A DNA stretch of 64,000 nucleotides, from assembly GCA_037576195.1 (NCBI GenBank), contig CM075102.1, forward strand, positions 28,888,745 to 28,952,744, read 5' to 3'. This document shows positions 46,801 to 58,931 of this stretch, piece by piece. The notes beneath the pieces are model-generated. The model was not told the DNA's origin. It was given only the letters and a program-made list of their open reading frames with translations, and did not search any database. A program made the position numbers and the translations under genes. This DNA is from Phytoseiulus persimilis. Taxonomy: Eukaryota; Arthropoda; Arachnida; Mesostigmata; Phytoseiidae. How positions within the stretch are numbered: position 1 is the first letter of the stretch; every line of letters starts with the position of its first letter.

Positions 46801-49800
46801 ATATGGTAGTACTCTGAGGTGTGTCGATCTCATTCAATCACTCTGTGTGCATCTTTGGCTTGCCGCGGATAGATTGGAACGACTCCTCGCGGGACCTAAC
46901 TCCGTCGGTCGCTGCCAGCTGCTGGCTCTCACCCCGGCTATTACTTTTGCTCCCGCAACTGCCCCAACGCTCTGCCCTTGGTCGTCCTGAGGAGGAGGGA
47001 GCAGAGTGCAGGAGATATACGCAAGTTTCGGAAAAGTGTATTTGCCTCGTTAAAATGTCGAGATCTGGCCGACAAGAGTTGAACTGGGCTGAGCAGAGCG
47101 CAGCAACAGAGGGGAAGCTATAAAAATGTCTAAACACCCTCTTGGGAAGAAAGACGTTGCGTAGAATAGGAGCTAGAGTGCTATAACCCACCGGACAACG
47201 CCTACACCATGTTGACACAGGGATCCCACATGCGGGTACATATTGTTGGAGAGTTGCCCGCACGTTTCATCCATCAAGACCGACTACGCAACCGAAATGA
47301 GGCGAAGTAGCGAGGGAATGACATCGAGTACTCCTCAAAGGTCGAGGCTTCTGCGTCGAACGTTTCCCACGAACTCGACGAAATCAGATCAATGCATTCC
47401 ACTGCCGACGCGTATAAAGGTCACTGCAGACACCTACTGCGTCGATCGTTCTCCGGAGGACCCTACGGACTCACCTTGAGTACAGTGAGATTTAGGAGGC
47501 ATTGGACGCCGACGATGAGCAGAACGAGGAGCAGTTTGACGAGATAACTGACGTGTGTCAGGAGTGTCAATGCCACAAGTCCTGTGAAGGTGGAACGGAG
47601 AAGAAAATTAAACTCACGGAACCAGCTTTCTCGTAGCGAACGGAAACGAGGGAACATTGGAGAACGAATTCGACTAGGAATCTCAAGACGGTCAACGCTG
47701 AAGCTTCACGACGAACAAAGGGACAGAGCCGGAAGAGGAAGAAGACTGAGGATAATAAAATGCCATCCGAATTCCCCGATTCCGGTCTCACGAGCTCTCT
47801 CCGAATGAATAGTGGAGAAAGAGCACGACAGGAATTTCGCCTGCTGACATTGTTCACGCTCATGAAGGAGAAGGCGAGGAAGAGAGGGGGTGGAGGCTGA
47901 CAACGGGTTGAGGCGGAAAGCAGGAACTCACCGATGATGGCGATGTATGTGCTGTACGCAGGAAAAGGACAGGGGTTCGGCGAAGGGCTGAGACTCGAAA
48001 ATTCCGTCAATTCTGGGGCCTCTGTAGAGTTGGCCTGGATGCCGGCAAACACCTGTCGAGGGATAAACGCTCCTTTGAGTGGACGTTGAACTTATAAAAG
48101 TCACGGACTGATTCAGCGCATGGTCACTTGCGCTAGGAAGCTTCGCTTCCAACTGAAAAGATTCTGAGTCCTCTGCCAGGGCCAAGTGAGCCCCTATTGG
48201 ATTTTTTTTTTCGGTTTCTGGCCTTAAGTCCCTTCCGCTGATCCCGAAAACCCAGTGTTGCATGGACCATTTCCGTTCCAAGGATGATGATATAAAATTT
48301 CGTTTCATCCGGTTCACATCCTTCATATAAAAAAACGCCATAAACAGCTATGTTAACAACATTGCGCAACACAGTACTATAAATAGTTTGCGTTCGAGCC
48401 GCAAGAAAGGAAAATGAACTCACCGTAGTGACTGCATGCAGTAAAGTCCACCCTATCACAATGACAAGAACAATCGCAAATCTGGCTGAAGATTTAGCCT
48501 GTACCGCTGTAGACATCGCCGTCACGGTCTTCGGTGCCGACTTCACCAACAGCGGCGTCACACATAGGCCGGTGAGGACGCTAAGAACGATCAGTGCTAC
48601 CGAGTACACTAACGATGAAAACGGCGAGCTGGAAAAGGCAAGCGGATTCCCTTCGTTCAGAACCCGGGACGATATAGAGGTCGAATAATATATACGCTGC
48701 GGAGTTTGTAAGACCCCGCGAGTTCGGACGGTCTGGAACCGGGAAAGCCTTAGGCATTCGATCTCCTCATTTGATCTCTGGGAAAGTAATAAAAGCAGAG
48801 CCCGATTTTCAAAGCCGTGACGTGATCCGAAAAGCGCCTCTTTCTCTCCTCCATGCCACTAGGAAGAAGATAGAAGCTTCCTCTCAGAGTAATGAGACTT
48901 CCCTCGTCAGAATCTCGTTCCCAGAGCGGATCGACGATTTTGGTCCGTTTTTTCGTGTCGGAATCGAGCGAAAACGAATCCGCTGACATGTTCGATACCG
49001 ATGACGACCTCTGATGATGAAAACATACGAGAGTCTCACCTGTCTAACAGCGCCAGAAACACGACACCGTTGCATAGAGTTATGAGGGGGAAAGCCACCA
49101 GACTTATACAGTTGGACGAGTCATTGATCGCCGTGTATTGTTGCTCGTACTCGGTATTGTTGAAGTACAGCGTCCAATTGTTGACAAATCGATTCAGTTG
49201 AGCCCCGGTATCCCTGTGACACGATACTTAGTTGTTGTCATTTGCCACGGAACCTGTCGCCCAACCGACGAGAACCGACCACAAGGTCCCTCTGCGGCGG
49301 AATCGTCTGTCTTCGGTCTTACCTTTCCAAGAGCTCTTCCTGCAGACGTTTGCGGTAGTCGGCAGCCCCACTCGGAGCGTCTATGGAAACATATGCTGCA
49401 CCCGATGATGACTGACCTCGGGCCTTCGAACTCGTTGCGACGTCGAGGGTTCCTTCGGGGTACTGGAAGGTAATAAAAGCGCAGGGCGTTACTCATCTGG
49501 CAGAGTTAATCGCTCAGACGGTTTCATGCCCGGTCGTTTCGTAATCTCGCCGAGCTCATCGTCTGACCGAGGAAGCGATCTCGTAAGCAGTTGCAACTTC
49601 CGTACGATCGAACCGGCAGTATCCTTAATAGTTTCTCTCCTCGAGGGCACTCGCTCCCATCGGGTATGTGCTCTCTTACGAAACGTTGATCCACAAGCGG
49701 AAAAAGTAGCGTGGGATTGATCAAAAACTCACGCAGCGACGAGAACGTTACAAACAGAGTCTGCAACAGTGAGCGGCCATGATTACGCGGGGGAGCGAAT

Positions 49801-52800
49801 CCCTCGGCAACGGATCGGGATTTAAACTCACCGGCTTTAGAACTTTGGTTATGAAGTGCGTTTTAATTCCAGCCAGACGTATCGCTTCTTCTCTCGAGGC
49901 TCCGTCAGCGTTTGTCACCTGAAACGAGGAGAGCTCTTGGACTGAGGAGCTTCGAAACCCGCACCACGAGACGACCTCCTTGGCACAGCGCCTTTTTTCC
50001 TCCTGGCTCAATCTGTACGGTTGAAACCAGCTCCCAATTTCGAATTCTCTGATTTCAGTGGATAGAGAATGTCGGGCTTTGCCACTGCTGGGAAAAAGAA
50101 AAGACGACTTGGACTGTCGTGTATCTCCCAGGGGATTTCTCCCGTTCGAACCGAGCGTCAGCAGCTATGTGTTCCCGGACAGAGTCAAAACCAGCCTTCT
50201 GGACATGACCGAAGCATGGAATGTTCTTCTACGGAGCCTCAGACGACCCGCGACCCTTGCCACCGTCTTCACCGACGTCGCGGTGATCGTATGCGGTTTG
50301 CCTCTAATTAGTTTCTGCCAGCAAGTTCAGCACCCCGTTCACCCCACTCAATGATTCCCTTCCGTGCTACTTCTTTTACATTTTGTTTGCCACGGTTCTT
50401 ACCTCGAATTCATCGTCTAGGAAATTGAGGGTAGCGTCGGAGATGTGGACGCGGCCTGGCAGTCCGCCCGATTCCATCTTGTTCGCGAGAACGACGTCTC
50501 TCGAGTAGACGTCAAACTGCCATTGTCTCTGGCCGAGAACGCCGGCGAGCACGGCACCCGTATGGATGCCGACCCTCATGTCGATTCCAGACTTTGTTTG
50601 TTCTCGAACAGATCTGAGAATAGATAAAAGTTTTAGGTAAGAGCAGCGAGACGAGCCTACGCGCACCAACAAGGATTCAGAAACCACGAGAGCCAGGCTA
50701 ATATGCGGCCATATCTTCTCCTTGCTCACTGACTCCGTTTCTCCCCCTCCCGAAACTGACTCTAATCCTGAGGGGAACGCTCAACCACTCTGCTATTCAT
50801 GATTTGATCCTCTCTCCGTTACAGTCCGAGGCGAAAAACCACTCTCACAATTTATTCATTCCCCTCGGAGCACGCAGGGAAAAATGCAATGATTATCGCC
50901 CCTCGTCCACCGCGAGGAGTCGTTGGTTCCGGAGATCTTCCGAATTGGCGAAAGGGACGCTAATTCAAGGAGGGAAACGTAGTCTTGGCGCTCGTCTATG
51001 ACTTTCGAGCTATCAATAAGCCATGAGAGCCTCGGGAACTATCCGTATGTGAGCGACGTGTCGCGGGAGACAGTTATATGTGGTCTCAGCAGCTGTGTTT
51101 CGATGGCTGTCCGTCGAGGATTGTTTCATGGAGCATCGATCGGAAAATAACTGCCGCAAGCAAGAGTGCCCGCACACTCCAAATGACTCAGACGCTCGAA
51201 ATGAGGGAGTTTGGGTCTGAGCCTCGAGTGGAGCTCCGTGATTGCGGAGGTGACCGATCCCCGCAAGTCGGGAGAAACCCCCCGTGGTCGGAACCTCGGC
51301 CATCGAAACGGAGCAAGTTCTCATGGAGTTTTCCGAGGAATCGCTGTGATTCTCGCAGCGCTCAGGACAAAATGTTTTCGGTTCAGCGGAGCTATTGATC
51401 GATGTTCGATTAAAGGCCTCCAACCGAGCGGCCTTAGAACGTGATCAACCGCCTCGGGAAGGAATTTGCTCGTCTTCAATTTGATCAGACGATGGCTGTG
51501 AAGGACGATTCTGCTTCGAAACTCTCCTTCGTGACGGAATACGATCTGATGTTCCGTCGAACCTCGTTTCACCTCATTTAGACGGATTGACATACACACA
51601 TTCAGCACTGGGATGGGAAACCTCCGGAATCGCGGACGCCGTTATTTACCGCAACGAGAAGTTGAACTCTGATCTTTTGTGTGAGGAAGACTCCTTGAGG
51701 AAGTTGGAAGACTCCTTATTTGTTCAGTGCCCGTCGTCAGCAGGAGATAACAAAGGTGATGGCACCCGGCTCCTTTATCACGCCAAACTGGGCAGGTTTT
51801 CATTCGGCAGAGCTCACTTCGTTGGTGCCTTGTTTGGTTTGTAAACTGGTCGGTCGGCCTCTGGAGCGAGTCCGACGACTGGCGCTCTGACGACGGCGCG
51901 GTCGTGATACAAATGGTTATTTTTCCTCCCCGCTCTACTCATAGACAAAGGCGGTGGACTTCGGCCCGGTCTCGACAGTCATCTCATCTCATTAAATTAG
52001 AGATGTGAGTGCTCTCTGACAGTGTGGCCCGACCCTCCTGATAGTCTCCCGCTTTGTTAGGTTCCACCCGGGAGAGTTTCAGTTGGATTAGGTTCGTTTG
52101 AACGGAATTCTGCGGCTGCGAGTTAGCGGGACCAAAGAGCAGAGGCGAAGCGTGAGACGAGACCTCGAAGATTTTCAGTCGTTCACCCCCCTCCTCTGTC
52201 CAAGAGAGGAACTAACGCGATTGAGGATAAGATGCGGACGAGACGCGGCGCTTGTGTCGCCAATTCGTCGGTCTGTTTTTCTGCGCTTCCGACCGTCCGC
52301 GTCCGGGGCACGGATTCTCTGTTGAAATGTTCGTCTGCACGGCGCTGTCATCATAATCCTATGGGTCATGACGGGAGATGTCTCCCGTGTCTCCTTTCAT
52401 TCTTGGCCACTTCAACTGATTGGTCTGCCGCAGACGACATCGGGGAGTTGAGCTTCCATCGAGGCCGGCCGATGTCCATCAGTTCAGTCGTCTATCGAGC
52501 GTTCGTGACTTGATGAAAATGCACGCGAAAATTCCGACTTGTCGAGACTGTTGGCCGGCATCTGCTATTCCTTGTCCCTACGCAGCAGGCTCCACCCCTA
52601 CAACTATTGGACATTGCGATTCCCTCCGAACGGAACTATTCTGGCCCTCTCGGCCGAATTCTGGACCCTGGGGCTTCAGAAGTTAGAATCTTGCCGTTTC
52701 GTCCAACGAAACTCAGGGCCTCATTGTGTTCAACCGGGTTTCCGCCTGTCAAGGCTACGGACACAAATCTCTTTCTTTCTCTCTCACTGAAATCTATTTG

Positions 52801-55800
52801 TTCGGTAACTGTCGAGGAAGGTTGGCAGACGGTCTGAAAGCTCCGGTTTCCAAACTTTATCGCTGCCCACACAGGGTCGCTGATTCGAAGACAGCTCAGG
52901 AAGCGTTATTCCACTATCTACTCCGAGATTCAGCTCTGTTCGAGAAGGGCCATTCCTTCCGACGCGGCGGGAGAAAGTCATTAGTATTGGGATCAGACTC
53001 ATGAGTCCATCGCTTCGTGTAACTTGTGTCCGGGCGTTCGCGGCTGAATGAGAGCGACCGAGATCTCTCGTTATGCGAATGCCGAAGCGGTGAATCGGGG
53101 GATTCCTCGTCTCTGACGAGGACATCCCCGCGAGTCGAACGCGATGGCGCTGACGGGAGGTCTGGCTGCTTGACTGGTTACGTGTAAGACTGCCATGCCT
53201 TCATCTGAAACCCATGTTTCGCGAGGTTTATTCACACCTCCAGCGTTCAGTTCGCCGAGTGCACGCCGTGCGTCTGACGGTGGCGGAGGACAGTAGGCGG
53301 AGACGAGGACGAAGCAGTGGTCAGTGGACAAGCGGACAGAGTGTCAGCCGGCTGATTAGGCACCTCAGGCTTAGGGCAGGAGCTGAACAGAGCGCGAAGA
53401 ACGGGTTGGAACTCTTTCTTCCGCAAGTTGCGACCTGGCCTTCTTGTTGGCAATTCCCAAACGAAATTTGTGCCGGCATCTGCGGCCTGTTCCCCGCGAA
53501 AGGAGCCTCGACAGGACGGATGGCACAGGTCGCACTCGCCGACAGCCATCTTCACCGCCGGTAGAGGAAGTAGCCCCGGCGGCGACAGCGACGATGTCAT
53601 CATAGAAAGTGGGCTGTGGCGCCTCTGAGCACGAGCCAACGTCTCGTTGTTTATCTGTTCTTCTATATTACTGTGGTGAAATAGGATTAGGTCCATTACT
53701 TCGGTTCTGCCTTGTTAGTTGTCTTGCGGCCGACTGTCTGCGGACGGGCGGAGGACAGGAGCCTCCGGTTGACCAACGACAAAACGGCCGAAACTCGTTG
53801 TGAGCTTCGTCGCGCACAACGTTCCATCCGACGGTGCGTTTGCGCTCGTTCGGCGGGAGGATGGGCCGGAAGGCTCGGTGGCGGTACGAGCAAGCGGCAG
53901 TTCCATTTTCTCGGTCGTTTCGAAATGGTCAGAAGTCCTTCGGACGTCGTGAAGACCCTCCCCTAGTGGCGGCCTCTCGAATGGTCGGCTCTCCGCATCG
54001 TATCTCCGTCCAGTTCGTGCTCGACCTCCGTCGAAGCAGGTTTCGCCCTGTTGGGCCCTCACCAAGGACGTTCATTCTTCCATCGCTATGGTCATATCTA
54101 GGTCCGATGTCCTCGTTCTTCCCGTTCGGTCAGTGAGCTTGTTCGGTTGCATTCGGTGCAACCTCGCCAAATCTAGCCCACCCCCTCTTGTTTGAAGACT
54201 CGGTTGAGGTCTCGAACTGACCACCGAAGCACCTGCAACGCCGGATTCACAAGTAGTGGCGGACGCCGCAGCAAGAACAAAAGGAGCGATCTCGGCCCCG
54301 GAAGGAGCGCGGAGGCTGACAAAGACGACGAACAATGGAAGGAGCAAAGGACCCCCCGAACTTCTCCAGGCGGCTGTCCTGCTTCGCTGCAGTTGGTGAC
54401 TAGCGACGGGTACTTCTGATCGCGATCATAATCATCTTCCCATCGTTGTGGAGCAGATTCAGCCTGGGGAGCGCATGCTGGGCCTTGGGCCCCTTGCTGG
54501 AGCCCGGACGGCGAATCGACACATGAATGGTAAAATATCAGCCAATGAGCGGTCATTCTCTCCCGACGGCCGTCACACCACCGCCATCGTGGAACCATTC
54601 CCTCGATCATCGTCGTCGTCCTTAGATCGCCGCAGTCGACTTGACGTCCTTATTGCTCTACCCCTCCCTCGTACTGGGTCCATCTCCAGTGTCCCTTCGG
54701 AGTCTTTCCCATCCAACCAAATCCCTCACTGTCCTGCTAGCGATGTCCTGGTAGCCCACATTGCGGCAATGTATCCTGCAACGCCTCTCTCCAACGTGGT
54801 CCACAATGAAATGTTTTCGCTCGGGGGGTTTGTATGGCGTCCAATGACTCCGCTCATCGCCTTGCGTTTCTCTGATCCTTCGAATCCTGCTCAGGCCCAC
54901 GATCCAGCATGCACACAGCTAGTCAACAAGTCCGAGGGCCACTTTCGGTACTCCGCCGACTCCCTCGAGTCGAGTCGGACACGCTCGTCGGCTGTGCGGA
55001 GGATGCGAAGGCTCATTGTGGCCACGAAGAACTCATCGTGCGGTTGTTCGGCCCCGTCGGCCGATATGAACGCGGCTCCATTGAAAGGGGAAATAAAGGA
55101 GCAACGATACTGCGCGATTGCATAGCGACTCCGCGGCAGATATGCAGAGACGAGTGTTCCATCGAAAGTTTTGAGGAGGACGTGGTTGCGGGAGATATTC
55201 ATTGTCAGAAATGTTCGGAAGGAAATTATTCCGCCGCGGAGCGAAAGGACTTCTGTAAAAAAAGAGAACTGGCGGCGGAGACGGTGGCCTGGCCATATCA
55301 CAGGCTCACCGCGACCCTCACCACCGGCACGGGTTGAGCGGTAAGCATTCGCAAAAACCTAATGGTCTCCGCATGGGGTTCTGCTTCGTCGTTTCTTCAT
55401 CCTTCTCCCCGATAATCTCCGGTCCGTTCAGTCGTGCAATGAGCTCCCGGAGTAGTTGAGGAGCACAGAGACGAATCTGGCTGGTTGGCTGACTAACTGA
55501 CTGAGCTGGAACTGGGAGTCCACGAGCCCCGATCAGGACAACGTGGCCCAAGTCGCGGCGATCTCGAAGGCGGAGATAGGTGGGCACCGGCCACGTCGGA
55601 AGCACGGGAGTATTTCTCGTCTCGTCATCATGGAGTCTCACTCGGCTCGCTGTCCTAATAAGGACACACTCCAACCAGCCTTGCAAGTAGGCGAGCGAGC
55701 TAAGAGGAAGAGGGAGACCGTGGTAGGCGTTTCCCGGGCGCAATGGAGCTCGGTGTCGGCCAAACTCAACGACCGACTCCTTTCCGCCTTCCTTCCTCTT

Positions 55801-56671
55801 GCTCCGTTATAGCTCCATGAGAAAGCTAGCGCAACTCGAACCAAAAATAGCTTTCGCACAGGTCGCTCACTCGCTCGATCTGTAGGCCGGTCTGTCGAGC
55901 GGTCACCTGGAGAAGAAAGAGTCGAGGAAGACCCCTCCCAGAACATTCCCCTCTCGTCCTGGTCGGACGCGAATCCTCTTCGGTTCTCCCGCCTCGCCCG
56001 GAACATCCATTCCTGGGCGCTCGGACCGTGCCCCCCCCCCCCCCCCCACTCTGCCCCACTACTTTGCCGCTGGTAAGCCGGTCGTACCGTTCGCGAGCGG
56101 AGTTTCCATGCGACCTAACCTGCCGCGACCCCTCGGTTTTCTCGTTCGATTCCGAGCCCCCTCTCTGTCACATGCGAGCCGCATGCGACCAGGGGCCTTT
56201 TTCAGGTATCGATTCGTTTGCTATAAATACTCCGTCACACATCGTCTCTCGAACTGTCACTTCCGCTGCCCCGACCGTTCGCAGCCCTTTCGGTTGGGTT
56301 CCGAAGACACGACATCAGCGTTCTTTGCCCAGCTCAACAACCGTCTTCTCCTCGTTCTCAAGGAGCTCGTTTTTGGCAATTTAAATGTGGGATCCTCACG
56401 CAACTGGACAGCTTTGCGAACGGAATTCTCAGACTCCTGCGACTTGAGACAGGCCCGAGCTCTCGAATGTTCGAGATATCGGGGGAAACGTCTCGAATCT
56501 CCCAGCACAGGGTCAACCATCAGAGGGAATGAATTCTACTTACTTGATAGCTTCAACCATGCTGAGGCCCATGTGCACGCAGAGAACAGCGTGATCCCCA
56601 CGTTCCTCTGGCGCTCCGGAGATACAATAATAGCAATCTCCGAGGATCTTGATCCGCAATTGGTGGTATTT
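43842..56671 (-). CDS. ADCY3: Adenylyl cyclase, ADCY3 class, 13 exons, 5' part missing from the window
   Basis: Membrane enzyme making cAMP from ATP under G-protein control. Exons, in transcript order: 56544-56671, 50403-50613, 49832-49918, 49323-49462, 49040-49213, 48424-48628, 47932-48052, 47475-47581, 46484-46684, 45981-46076, 45011-45250, 44328-44564, 43842-44000. All are GT-AG with matching phases; 701 residues, equal to roughly the last two-thirds of ADCY3. C1a part: '[16 protein letters not shown]' with a metal-binding Asp, '[18 protein letters not shown]', 'GLPGRVHIS'. C1b linker follows, then the second six-helix membrane block with an N-glycosylation-rich loop ('QANSTEAPE'), then C2: '[20 protein letters not shown]', '[15 protein letters not shown]', '[14 protein letters not shown]', '[20 protein letters not shown]', '[15 protein letters not shown]'. 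The [13 protein letters not shown] wording points to ADCY3. The C-terminus is a short Gly-rich tail. The first membrane block and the FADI metal site were not found upstream to 64 kb. Confidence 0.95.
50614..56543 (-). other. 5.9-kb intron inside the cyclase C1a catalytic domain
   Basis: The intron falls between 'MGLSMVEAI(K)' and '[11 protein letters not shown]' in phase 2, far longer than the gene's other introns (109-790 bp). It is GC-rich from 52 kb on, with many overlapping open frames. The longest, plus-strand 54475-55125, is Ser/Arg/Pro-rich and unrecognised. It also carries a C17 run and 4-base tracts. No nested gene is supported. Confidence 0.8.
56031..56047. repeat. Poly-C tract (17 C on plus)
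   Basis: A run of 17 C, which is G17 on the transcribed-sense (minus) strand of the cyclase gene, within its long intron about 500 bp from the 56544-56671 exon. Confidence 0.9.
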
Positions 56672-56840
56672 CTGGAAAAGATAGATTTGTTCGGATGAGT
56701 TCGGTTCTGTGAGTTCGAAACTTCTGTTTTTCTGTGACCGTCGCCGTCAGTCACGGAGAACCGCCGGACGATCGCTGAATTCAACTAATTGGAAACATTC
56801 CCAATGAGAAAAATACGCGGGGCGGTCGTCCTCGGCTACT

Positions 56841-56861
56841 CCCCCCCCCCCCCCCCCCCCC
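56841..56861. repeat. Poly-C tract (21 C on plus)
   Basis: A run of 21 C (G21 on the cyclase sense strand), about 170 bp upstream of the 56544-56671 exon in transcript direction. Strong potential for G-quadruplex formation and for length variation. Confidence 0.9.
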
Positions 56862-58905
56862 TCGTCCATCCACCTTATCGTCGAGCTCAACCTGGTGCTT
56901 GCGGTCGATACGCGACACGGGGCAAGTGGACAGAAGAAAACCGCTATCTTGTTCACGAGGAGCCTTCTCGACGAGACCGGCTTGGCGGTCGGTCGGAACA
57001 AACCCGACGATTAAATCCAAATTCGTCGTGAACTTGGTTCTCGTCCGCAATCAGACACCGGATTCGCTCCATAAGGTGAGCATTCGAGCAGAAAGATCGC
57101 TGGGAAGCCATCTAACTTGTTGGAGTCCTTCAAATAGGACAAGCATGTATCGTACCCCATTCATCCGGGATCGTCATGAACTACGATACGATGGTGTGAT
57201 TTCTCCCACGTTTGTCCGCGCTCCATGATTCCAGGAGGCTTCGTCTGGATCTTTTGGGCGATTCGGCAAATTCCTGCCGTCTCCCCCTTCATGAGCGAAC
57301 TTCCAGAGACGGCCGGCAGTCATGACTCCCTTCTTCCGGTCTCATACCGAAAGCCGAACACGCTGTCAGCTGCAAACATTTGTCTCGGGGGTCAGGAGTT
57401 ATATGACAGCATTCGTGTGCTCAAGCTCAGGATGTCCATGGTTGTGTATCCGTTCCTCGCTTCACCACAACAAATTACTCGTTTTTTCTCCCCGTCCCCC
57501 TGTGCCTTCTACCTGCCTTTGTGCTGCTGGCCCCCGCACTCGCTGCGCCTCGTTCTAAGACCGGTCCCATCGCCTCTGGCAGATCGGGTGGAAGCGAAAC
57601 CCCCGACCGAAACACTGTGGCAACGATCCGAGCCGGGCCTCGGCGTTCAAAAAAGCGATGACGTTGAATGGAACGACAACAGCGTCGGCGATCACCACGT
57701 AAGAAGATTTCGGAGGAAAGGCGTCCGGGAACGAACCGCCGCCGAAACCGATCGCTCGCGATCTCCCATCGAAGAACACTCATAACGACGGTAAGTGCGC
57801 CCTCCCGAATTAGAATCCTCCGCTATAAATAGCGCACGGCTTCAATATTAGACAAGCGAATATGGCGCTGCTCGACTCTCCCGAGCAGCGTGCGATGTGG
57901 AACCCGTTCCGACAGACGCAAGCAAATATATCCGTCTAACGGTTCTAACAGTTGTTTGAATTGGACTCCGGGCCGCGTGCGTACTGCTTTTTACGACCGC
58001 CCAGCTGTGCGCTTTCCTTACGTGCGCTCGTAAACAAGTGCTGCGGAAACCAACATGATCCTACGCCGCACGAGTCTCTCCACAAAAGCGCGAAGACTCT
58101 CTCTCTCTCTCTCAGCCGCTGTATATAACCGATGGATGTATTCAGAAATGGATCGGCGTCTAGAATATCCTATCAAATATCGTTCGACGGAACCGTTCTC
58201 TCGCGATCGAGTGCCTCGTCAATTTTCTCTTCGCACTCTCGTTGTGTTATCAGCGAGGCTGAACGATCAACGCGATCGCACGAATACGTGTGAGCGTGCG
58301 TGGTCACGATCCGCGCATCTCAGCACGGATGCTTGCAAGCTGGGACGGTGGTTGACCATCTCGCTCCATTTTCGACTGGACGGAAAGCGATAGTCGATAG
58401 CGAGGGTCTTTTCATTGGACTCTCCGAAAGGCTACAACGGCCCCGTCGGTTTCTTCAGTCCGCACAAGTCACCGAATGCAGCATGTTCTCCGCGGCGAGT
58501 GAGCTCGTTGGTTCAGGTACTTCCCGGCGCTGCACTGACTGTTTGCTCACGGACGGGATGGGCGAGACATCGTTGCCAACCTCAATGATTCTCTCTCCTC
58601 GGACTCCGGCCGGGCTCGGTCGGGTTCTCAGCAGCCGCGATTCATGAATGGAATCTCCAGACATGAATTATTCCTCGTGTAGTCGTGAGCTGTGGAGAAC
58701 CGGAGGACGATCGGGGGCACGTGCATCGGCATAATCGAAGATCCTCCGGTTTCGCTGCTGTCGCGAACTGTTCCAGGATAGGACATGTTGGACAGACGGA
58801 CTGACTGGTTGCATGGCTGGTTACGGGATGCCTGATACCGTCGTAGCGTCTTCGGTACCGCTACGACAAAGCATCGGCTCGTTATGGGCAGCGGAGCGTC
58901 TCCAT

Positions 58906-58931
58906 GTGCGTGTCAGACGTGCGTGTCAGAC
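58906..58931. repeat. 13-bp tandem duplication beside TGACG-type words
   Basis: GTGCGTGTCAGAC occurs twice in a row (58906-58918, 58919-58931) and is followed by GTCAGTCACGTAACGTCAG, which holds palindromic TGACG/CGTCA-like words. This could be a cluster of CREB/ATF-type sites, but no promoter is confirmed here. Confidence 0.5.

Noticed and set aside
56747-57050. Minus-strand frames containing 'DLIVGFVPTDRQ', considered as the missing cyclase metal-site exon
   Set aside because: Only a loose resemblance: the required aspartate and surrounding residues are absent and no splice site fits.
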